35,431 nucleotides of DNA from Pseudoalteromonas rubra (GTDB lineage Bacteria > Pseudomonadota > Gammaproteobacteria > Enterobacterales > Alteromonadaceae), in NCBI RefSeq assembly GCF_005887095.1, contig NZ_PNCI01000036.1, positions 1 to 35,431 on the forward strand, read 5' to 3'. Numbering within the stretch: position 1 is the stretch's first letter; the number at the start of each line of letters is the position of its first letter. A program made the translations under genes and the position numbers. The notes beneath the pieces were generated by a model, which was given only the letters and a program-made list of their open reading frames with translations, did not search any database and was not told the origin of the DNA. Of this stretch, positions 29,476 through 35,431 are shown in pieces.

Positions 29476-31551
29476 ATGTTAAGAACTGACCTAAAAATTT
29501 TCCTGCCAGAACTCCTAGGCAACCAACCTAATGCCGGTGGCCACCGCACAAACACGCCCCTGACAAATGGCAGATTGAACGAAGTTTTTACCGCCATTAG
29601 TGATGTGGACTACGCTCGCAGTGCATTTGAGTTAGTCAAACTCTACCCGGCAGTTGCGACCAGTGATGACAGCCGGTTGCAAGACGCCAGAATATTTCTG
29701 AGCGACCAACCGGCTGACCCCCTCGTGACGACTTTACTTGTCCAATCCAGTCAGTTACAGGACAGCAGCCTATTACCTGAAATGATGGGTATGTTGGCCA
29801 CTGCCAAATTCCACGGGTTAGCAACGGCCACTGAAGAGATTACAACCGGAAGTCAGGAGATAAAGATTGATCGAGTGCATGCAAACCTGGCCCCGACCAC
29901 ATCCCGTTGTATCGAGCACACGGGTGTAAAACCACCCGTTGAAACATCCGGCCATCGGATTGTCCGTCAGCAGAGTTACGGCAATCTCTATAACATCAGC
30001 ATTGATGTACCAGACCTGGTTGCAGGACGCCCATATTTTTACGGCACCTATCAGAAGTATGACTACACTCAGAGAAAGTACGTTACTGAAACGCTGCCTC
30101 AGACTGATTTTGAATTAAATGGCACTACCATCACCAATAAAACACAGCTGAGCAGCCCGGTACGATATGGCGAATTTTTTAACCTGCATTATCTTCCCTC
30201 TGAGTTTTTCCGATTCCATGATTTTGTTATAGATGGCTCTACTCTGGTACTTGGGCAAGGTGAGCGTGTAGAGCCTAAAACAGTTTGGATTAAAATCCCG
30301 AACAGCTACAGCACGATCATCGACAACGGCAAAGGGGAGCTAATCATCGCTGGCCGTCTTGTCGCCACTATTGACTATGATACGGGTGTACTGACCGCTT
30401 TGGAGCCCATTGACTTTGATGCTGCTGGGCGTGATTTAGGGGCTATTATCCGAACTAAGCCAACCACTATCCAATCCATACAATTTGCTGTGAGCCAGGA
30501 TGTGATACCTGAAACGCTGTACATACGCTGCAAGAGCATGCAAGGTACAGACATGAGCGCGTCGAGCGATGCCCAAGGTGTAATCACTGGAAATGGTATA
30601 ACAGGCTCGTTAAGTAGTAGCTCTGTGATAAACCTGTCATTTGAGATCGACGTACTGCCAGATAGTGTGAGCTACGACTATACAGATCTGATTTATGAGC
30701 CAGTGCCAACACCACCAGGGGGGATTGACCGCTCAAAGTTACCAGGCAACGGCATCGTCCCCATTTTCCACGCTAACAACCTGGTTAACATCCAGAGCCG
30801 ATTGCGGACATCACACCCTAACCTGACTAATGGTCAGGTTATCAATGCCATTATTGACGCTGACTGGGTGGATATCCTGGATGGCAACGGCGCAAGCCTG
30901 TACTCTGCAGACGATAGCAATTACAGCTATGACCGCCAGACTGGCGCGATAACCATAAAGCCAGGCATCGCAACATTCACAGCACCGTACGTCATTACGA
31001 CCATACAATCTGAGCTGGCCATGGTGGCTGATATAGATGCAACCACACTGCAAACACTCATCCCGATTAAACGTACATATCCAGCTGGCTCGACTATATC
31101 CAGTGTATACATGTTAGAGGACCTGCAAGCTAAAAGCGTGGACGAAAGGACCCTAGCGGCCTGGCAAAACAATTACGAGGATGTTGGCACACCGGCATCC
31201 AACAGCATTAACACAACCCAATATCCCATAGAGCTGACCAATATAGGTTGTATAAGTCAGCGCTGGGCAATCGTATTTACGGGTGATGGATATGATGTGC
31301 TGGGAGAGTATGTTGGCAAAATTTACTCAGGGGCTGTGACTGAAGACTGCGCCCCGATTAATCCATTTACGGCGGCACCATATTTCATTTTACGCAAAGA
31401 GGCGCTTGGTTCCGGGCTCAATCCTGGAGAGGCGTTTTTGTTTACCACACAGTCAGCTGCGCGACCCGTTATGGCCACCCGGTCAGTTTCGCCTGGCCAT
31501 TCAAACATTGAGGCGGATAGTTCGACAATCGCATTTTTTGGAGTTTATTAA
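29476..31551 (+). CDS. Large tail-tip/structural protein (691 aa)
   Basis: ATG 29476 (a GTG two codons upstream is possible). The first 130 residues are helical (LKIFLPELLGNQPNAGGHRT; FTAISDVDYARSAFELVKLYPA). The remainder is beta-strand-rich with many Thr/Ile and no catalytic motif. This suggests a large tail-tip or baseplate-like protein of the non-contractile tail. The N-terminal plan recurs in tail modules of marine gammaproteobacterial phages, in my recollection, but I cannot name the family. Confidence 0.7.
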   Translation: MLRTDLKIFLPELLGNQPNAGGHRTNTPLTNGRLNEVFTAISDVDYARSAFELVKLYPAVATSDDSRLQDARIFLSDQPADPLVTTLLVQSSQLQDSSLLPEMMGMLATAKFHGLATATEEITTGSQEIKIDRVHANLAPTTSRCIEHTGVKPPVETSGHRIVRQQSYGNLYNISIDVPDLVAGRPYFYGTYQKYDYTQRKYVTETLPQTDFELNGTTITNKTQLSSPVRYGEFFNLHYLPSEFFRFHDFVIDGSTLVLGQGERVEPKTVWIKIPNSYSTIIDNGKGELIIAGRLVATIDYDTGVLTALEPIDFDAAGRDLGAIIRTKPTTIQSIQFAVSQDVIPETLYIRCKSMQGTDMSASSDAQGVITGNGITGSLSSSSVINLSFEIDVLPDSVSYDYTDLIYEPVPTPPGGIDRSKLPGNGIVPIFHANNLVNIQSRLRTSHPNLTNGQVINAIIDADWVDILDGNGASLYSADDSNYSYDRQTGAITIKPGIATFTAPYVITTIQSELAMVADIDATTLQTLIPIKRTYPAGSTISSVYMLEDLQAKSVDERTLAAWQNNYEDVGTPASNSINTTQYPIELTNIGCISQRWAIVFTGDGYDVLGEYVGKIYSGAVTEDCAPINPFTAAPYFILRKEALGSGLNPGEAFLFTTQSAARPVMATRSVSPGHSNIEADSSTIAFFGVY

Positions 31552-32507
31552 TGACGATACCAGTTAGTGTTTACCGGTGGGACGATGAGTCCGCACCACA
31601 GATAATCGAAGGCACACCAAGTGAGTGGTTTAACGTTTTAAAGGCATGTTTAATTGACGGCTATGGCAGTAAGCAAGGCGCTGGCTGGAACCTGATAAGC
31701 GAGCGAGTAGACCCGCCACACATGACGTTTCAGAATAGTGGGACCGATGCCTCTGGTGGTTACGTTATGTTTGACAGCCCCGACAACCGAGCAACTGCAA
31801 TCATTACCGGCCAGACGGCGCTAGACTACACCAGTGACGTTGAGTTTGATCGCACCGGGCGGCAATTCCGCTTTGGCATGTATTGGGGCAGCGCCAATGC
31901 AAATCTGGCAATACGCCAGTGGATGATCATTGCGTCAAATACTGGCTTCTACTTTTTTGCATTTTCTGAAGATCAACAAGTTCGAAACTGTATCGGCAGC
32001 GAGGTACACAGCTTTTACTTTGTTGGAGATTATAAAAGTACGACCCCCAACGATCCAACTAGGTTTATATCGGCTTCGGGAGACTCAAGAACCGGCTCTC
32101 TGAACTACTTAGAGTCACTTGGGGAAATACATTTAGGTTCGAAATCTCTAGGCAAAGTCTATCCATTAGACAGCACTACCACATCACAAGAAATTTGGAG
32201 CCAATCAATATTTGGTACTCGACTATCACCAGGTGATCATGCCGCAGATAAACCCGATATCACCGTACTGAGCCCGATCTATTTATTTACTGATAGCACG
32301 GCCATTAGGGATGGCGTTTTAAATCAACCATTAACGCCGTGGTGCAGAGGTTATCTACCTGGTTTGTACTCTGCCGCACAATGCGGATATGGGACCGAGA
32401 TGATGCCGTTTTTTAAAGTTATTGATAATCAGCGCTACTGGTCCGTGCCTTACACACGCGGCAGCAACGCTGGCAGTTGTCTATGGCTGAATACGGAGGC
32501 GTGGTAA
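31551..32507 (+). CDS. Tail-tip protein, probable receptor-contact component (318 aa)
   Basis: 318 residues; start overlaps the previous stop (TAATG). It opens VSVYRWDDESAPQIIEGTPSEW then LKACLIDGYGSKQGAGW, a conserved motif of tail proteins in several phages of marine Alteromonadales and Vibrio. The rest is beta-rich with aromatic repeats. It may be a host-contact or tail-fibre-like protein; no separate tail fibre or chaperone gene exists in the window. Confidence 0.7.
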   Translation: MTIPVSVYRWDDESAPQIIEGTPSEWFNVLKACLIDGYGSKQGAGWNLISERVDPPHMTFQNSGTDASGGYVMFDSPDNRATAIITGQTALDYTSDVEFDRTGRQFRFGMYWGSANANLAIRQWMIIASNTGFYFFAFSEDQQVRNCIGSEVHSFYFVGDYKSTTPNDPTRFISASGDSRTGSLNYLESLGEIHLGSKSLGKVYPLDSTTTSQEIWSQSIFGTRLSPGDHAADKPDITVLSPIYLFTDSTAIRDGVLNQPLTPWCRGYLPGLYSAAQCGYGTEMMPFFKVIDNQRYWSVPYTRGSNAGSCLWLNTEAW

Positions 32508-32812
32508 TGCATTTTGTGGCCGTTAGACATATCCCGCCAACACAACCGATCAACGTAGGCTTGTTGCAAATAAACATAGATCCATATGCTTCAAGGCTGC
32601 TCATTCTAGACAGGCACACCAATAAGCTGATTGCTGCACTAAAGCCCAACGGCGCACGCGTGCGACGGTTTATGCCTGCACAATATACAATCGACCCAAA
32701 GTTGATGGTCATTATGTTGGATGATACTAAAGTGTACAACGCCGCTATAGTTGATCATGTTCAGGCTCAGATAGTAGACCTTGTGACTTTAGACAGTTCA
32801 GCATTAATATGA
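32507..32812 (+). CDS. Small tail-module protein (101 aa)
   Basis: ATG 32507 follows GGAGGCGTGGTA and overlaps the previous stop. 101 residues, alpha/beta, with HIPPTQPINVGLLQINIDP and RLLILDRHTNKLIAALKPNG. It is coupled to the next gene. Role unknown; context indicates a tail-tip component. Confidence 0.65.
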   Translation: MHFVAVRHIPPTQPINVGLLQINIDPYASRLLILDRHTNKLIAALKPNGARVRRFMPAQYTIDPKLMVIMLDDTKVYNAAIVDHVQAQIVDLVTLDSSALI

Positions 32813-34593
32813 CCAAACTATCATTTCTTGCTCCTTACGCTGTCAATTATTCACCGGTCAAAGCGCAATTTGGGCATAGTGAAGAGCAAGCCAATCCCCT
32901 TAGATTCACGGAGCCATATAGCGTAAACACTAGCCCTCTAACTATAAGGTTTGAGGGCTCTGATGTTGATACAACTGTTGGTGTATTTACCCAGACAGAT
33001 TGGGATAGTCAAAAGTCAGTTGGCGTACTGAGTGAAAGTGCTTGGCAATCGAAACGAGTAACCCCGTTTGTTGAGATTGTTTGCCCTGCAATCAGATTAA
33101 AAGTCGTGACATACGAGCTGGTTTGTACCTGGCAACCTTCACTGTTTCGCAAAGGCAATGAGGTAGTATATGCGTTCGCACAACTAAAGCCCATCTTTAG
33201 CAAAATAACACTGGCTGACACAACCCTATCAAGGGTGTCATCTGAGCTACGTACCATTTGGTCTGCATCAAGCAATATCATGACGACAACCAGTTTTAGT
33301 TGGTTCGGCATGCTCGCATCCTCTATTGTAGATACTAACTGGGACTCATCAGCCAGCACGATTGCTACCAAAATCAAAATTGCGTACGCACCACGCGAGC
33401 CCGAGTATATTTGCGTCTGGGCCAGCCACCCGCTGCCAGGCATTGTACATATGGCTTTTGAGCAAGCATCCAACCCACCACTAGAAATGCGATTCGAGAT
33501 CCCTGACAAAATTTGCTACTGGGGGCTGCCTGGGGGCTTAATTCGTTCTGGTGATGATGTCCCGACACTCGACCGAAAAATCCCAATCGAACCGCAAATT
33601 CAGAGAGCTTACATCATGCAACCAACAATCACCTGTAAACGCCTATCCGACGATACCGATATATTGATCACCTCATTCAGTCATTCGCTTGAGCGCGGTC
33701 AGTTTGCCGCTACCGGCTCCATCCGTTTTTGCAGTCGCATCGACATGGAACGAGCCATAGGCCACGAAATTATCGTTAGCATAAATGGCTATGAATACGT
33801 GGTGATATGCGAGCAGCCAAGTACCAGCAACAACTTCAATTCGGCCAGCTACAGCGCCTCGATACGCGGACGCTTTGCTCTGTTATCAACGCCATACGCG
33901 CGCGAAACGAATTACACCAACCCGACAGCCAAGACGCTGGCAGGTATTATGTCTGATACCCTGACAAACACCGGCTGGACCATAGACAACCAGATGGTTG
34001 ATTATGCGATTCCCAAAGGCGCATTTAGCTATAGAGGTCTCACGCCAGCCAGTGCACTTCTGCGGGTAGCGCAAAGTATTGGTGGCATCTTGGATTTCGA
34101 TGATATCAATAAAACGGTATCGGTCATTCCCGAATGGCCAGTAACGCCTTGGGACACAGATAACGCAGTGTGTGATGTGATACTAAATGACTCTCTGATA
34201 CTAGAGCATAACACTAGGCAAACAGTGAGCCCTGAACATACAGCTGTATTCGTTAGAGGAGAACAACAAGGCGTAGCATGCAAAGTCAAGCGCACGGGGA
34301 CACTCGGTGATCAATATGCCTATGACGTGGTTGATTCATTAATAACTGACAATCAGGCAGCTCGTCAGCGCGGGACGTGTGAACTGGCCAGAAGCGGTAG
34401 TAAGCAAATATCCGAGATACGTACAAAACTAACAGCGTCATTGCCACCCATTAGGCCAGGTATGCTGATCGGTATTCGATATTCCGATTCTCTATATAAA
34501 GCGACCTGTGATAGTGCCAGCATAAGCGCCTCAATCAACGCACAAGGTGCGATTACTGTAAACCAGATCATCAGGGTAGTATCAAATGCCTAG
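32809..34593 (+). CDS. Tail hub-like protein (594 aa)
   Basis: 594 residues. The N-terminal third is strand-rich with repeated 'YAVNYSPV.AQF' / 'YSVNTSPLTIRF' segments. The C-terminal half (about 280-590) has a hub-like pattern: ISINGYEYVVICEQPSTSNN-type strands, LTPASALLRVAQSIGGILDFDD, VSVIPEWPVTPWD, and 'LPPIRPGMLIGIRY...YKATCDSASISASI'. This resembles the tail hub domains (gp27/gpD-like) of siphoviruses and Mu. It probably closes the tail tube and leads to the receptor-binding parts. Confidence 0.75.
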   Translation: MTKLSFLAPYAVNYSPVKAQFGHSEEQANPLRFTEPYSVNTSPLTIRFEGSDVDTTVGVFTQTDWDSQKSVGVLSESAWQSKRVTPFVEIVCPAIRLKVVTYELVCTWQPSLFRKGNEVVYAFAQLKPIFSKITLADTTLSRVSSELRTIWSASSNIMTTTSFSWFGMLASSIVDTNWDSSASTIATKIKIAYAPREPEYICVWASHPLPGIVHMAFEQASNPPLEMRFEIPDKICYWGLPGGLIRSGDDVPTLDRKIPIEPQIQRAYIMQPTITCKRLSDDTDILITSFSHSLERGQFAATGSIRFCSRIDMERAIGHEIIVSINGYEYVVICEQPSTSNNFNSASYSASIRGRFALLSTPYARETNYTNPTAKTLAGIMSDTLTNTGWTIDNQMVDYAIPKGAFSYRGLTPASALLRVAQSIGGILDFDDINKTVSVIPEWPVTPWDTDNAVCDVILNDSLILEHNTRQTVSPEHTAVFVRGEQQGVACKVKRTGTLGDQYAYDVVDSLITDNQAARQRGTCELARSGSKQISEIRTKLTASLPPIRPGMLIGIRYSDSLYKATCDSASISASINAQGAITVNQIIRVVSNA

Positions 34594-34810
34594 TCTATTA
34601 AATCGCCTAGGCGCAGTCCTAGGCGGCACGCGCAGAAGTATCGTTCAAATTATCCAAGTGAACGCAGATGGCACGACACTAGTGCAGCATAGCGATGGAA
34701 CACAAAGTACCGTTCTGGGTGATAGCGTCGAGAATGGAAGTGCATACATCGAGAATGATCGCATCACAGGCCCAGCGCCGGACCTGCCTTATAGCGAGAT
34801 TGAAGTGTGA
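34586..34810 (+). CDS. Small tail-spike-like beta protein (74 aa)
   Basis: 74 residues, start inside the previous gene (overlap 8 bases). It carries an OB-like strand pattern, IVQIIQVNADGTTLVQHSDGTQSTVLGDSVENGSAYIENDRI, as in the small proteins that follow hub genes. It is the last gene of the phage, 86 bases before the right end. Confidence 0.65.
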   Translation: MPSLLNRLGAVLGGTRRSIVQIIQVNADGTTLVQHSDGTQSTVLGDSVENGSAYIENDRITGPAPDLPYSEIEV

Positions 34811-34848
34811 TTATTTGAAAAGCCGTTTAAGTATTTTAAAAATGGATT

Positions 34849-34896
34849 TTTCGCAGTTTTCGCGCAATCAAGCGAAAGTTTTCGCGCGCGGCATCA
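34849..34896 (-). mobile_element. Right prophage end (attR) with transposase-binding cores
   Basis: On the minus strand the phage starts TGATGCC with a CGAAAACT core at its 13th base (34884-34877) and again at 34862-34855. The inner copy is part of ATTGCGCGAAAACT, identical to 51-64 at the left end. A further GCGAAAAA follows at 34854-34847. Phased A-tracts extend inward to about 34825. The right end lies directly after CA 34895-34896. Confidence 0.85.
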
Positions 34897-34902
34897 GCAT
34901 GG
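34897..34902. repeat. Target-site duplication, right copy (GCATGG)
   Basis: Direct repeat of bases 16-21, flanking the right phage end. Host sequence resumes here; removing the phage and one repeat restores ...GCGAAGCATGGAATGCG... Bases 34903-35024 hold no evident gene; they are spacer between the insertion point and the rRNA terminator. Confidence 0.8.
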
Positions 34903-35024
34903 AATGCGTTTATCTCATGTGCTGACAGGGTGAAATCATTGTGCTTTAGGGACTGGATAAATCTGACCAGTTAATTATTCAAAATGGTATTACAGCTTCA
35001 TCGAGCACTTCTTAATCGCACATA

Positions 35025-35057
35025 GCAAAAAACCCGCTGCATTTCTGCAACGGGTTT
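35025..35057 (-). terminator. rRNA operon terminator
   Basis: On the minus strand AACCCGTTGCA-GAAA-TGCAGCGGGTT, followed by a T-run, is a strong intrinsic terminator 13 bases beyond the last 5S gene. The stem has 11 pairs with one G-T. It ends the ribosomal operon and stands between it and the prophage. Confidence 0.88.
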
Positions 35058-35069
35058 CTTTTATAAGGC

Positions 35070-35183
35070 CCTGGCGATGTCCTACTTTCACATGGGAAAC
35101 CCCACACTATCATCGGCGCTATTTCGTTTCACTACTGAGTTCGGCATGGGGTCAGGTGGTTCCAAAATGCTATTTTCACCAGG
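35070..35183 (-). rRNA. rrf: 5S ribosomal RNA, distal copy
   Basis: The minus strand contains the full 5S sequence from CCTGGTGAAAATAGC to GGACATCGCCAGG, including ACCTGACCCCATGCCGAACT and the GCGCCGATGATAGTGTGGG segment. Terminal bases pair perfectly (CCTGG/CCAGG). About 114 bases as delimited by the terminal helix. Confidence 0.96.
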
Positions 35184-35230
35184 AAAATCTTTTCTATTTT
35201 GTTTTTATTCTTATTAAAATAAATTAGGAG

Positions 35231-35344
35231 CTTGGCAATGTCCTACTTTCACATGGGAAACCCCACACTATCATCGGCGCTATTTCGTTTCACTACTGAG
35301 TTCGGCATGGGGTCAGGTGGTTCCAAAATGCTATTTTCACCAGG
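35231..35344 (-). rRNA. rrf: 5S ribosomal RNA, proximal copy (tandem)
   Basis: Identical to the neighbouring 5S gene except for two bases near the 3' end (GCCAAG in place of GCCAGG, and ATT in place of ATC), which introduces one mismatch in the terminal helix. The two genes are 47 bases apart. Bases 35345-35431 upstream are spacer toward the 23S gene, with a short AGACGT/ACGTCT hairpin. Confidence 0.95.
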
Positions 35345-35431
35345 AAATTCTGTATGCAAGACGTTTATCAACGTCTCACTAAAATCTGGAAAAGCTTTAT
35401 TAAATTCTTTTGTCTACTTTAATTCTTAACT

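Noticed and set aside
19..34898. Phage ends placed three bases further out (TGGTGATCC and TGCTGATGCC)
   Set aside because: These also start with TG and are symmetrical, but the flanking bases (AAGCA and TGGAA) do not repeat; the inner placement gives a perfect 6-base duplication.
35232..35429. Rightward open frame of 65 residues at the right edge
   Set aside because: It is the reverse strand of a 5S rRNA gene and its spacer.

Overview
The window holds a complete-looking transposable (Mu-type) prophage of about 34.9 kb, from base 22 to base 34896, sitting just beyond the 3' end of a ribosomal RNA operon. The evidence for completeness is: matching TG...CA ends, each with the same CGAAAACT core starting at the 13th terminal base; a perfect 14-base inverted repeat further in; a 6-base direct repeat GCATGG directly flanking both ends; and a full set of transposition, regulation, packaging, head and tail genes without visible breaks. 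Two tandem 5S rRNA genes on the minus strand at the right edge are of gammaproteobacterial type; together with the gene content they suggest a marine Alteromonadales host (Pseudoalteromonas-like), which is an inference.

Layout. Bases 22-8745 are the early operon, read leftward toward the left end: ner, a DNA-binding protein, four small proteins, a coiled-coil protein, transposase A (DD35E), ATPase B, an 87-aa protein, a DUF3164 protein, GemA, Mor, and three small proteins at the very end. The divergent control region (8746-8874) carries a strong leftward promoter with a 20-base operator palindrome between its -35 and -10 boxes, and the rightward repressor gene. Bases 9263-11228 are accessory: a leftward cassette (a small peptide with two glycine-rich motifs plus two membrane proteins), a 460-base regulatory stretch with several palindromes, and a secreted DUF4124 protein. 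From 11241 the late genes read rightward: endolysin, TraR-type zinc finger, DUF2730, gp26-like, small and large terminase, portal, MuF (with a probable C-terminal nuclease/toxin domain) and gpG. A second accessory cassette (about 18823-21150) lies between gpG and the protease gene, the place where anti-CRISPR genes sit in related Pseudomonas phages. After it come protease/scaffold, major capsid, neck genes, tail tube, a 1214-aa tape measure, and six tail-tip genes ending 86 bases before the right end.

There is no contractile sheath gene and the tape measure is long, so the virion is probably a siphovirus with a flexible tail. The inverted early block and the siphovirus tail recall the B3-like transposable phages of Pseudomonas rather than Mu itself.

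Control logic read from the sequence: the repressor holds the early promoter; early transcription makes Ner, transposase and finally Mor; Mor is the only Mor/C-type activator seen and probably switches on late promoters. A 20-base element, CTTAATCTAGTTTAAAATAC, occurs upstream of both late operons (11241 and 21158) about 50 bases before the first start codon. A diverged copy lies at 20702, and a related perfect palindrome lies upstream of the accessory peptide gene. The most unusual items are that peptide cassette, the MuF C-terminal domain, a 74-base tRNA-like cloverleaf between muF and gpG, the accessory cassette in the anti-CRISPR position, and an orphan 53-aa antitoxin-like domain at the left end.
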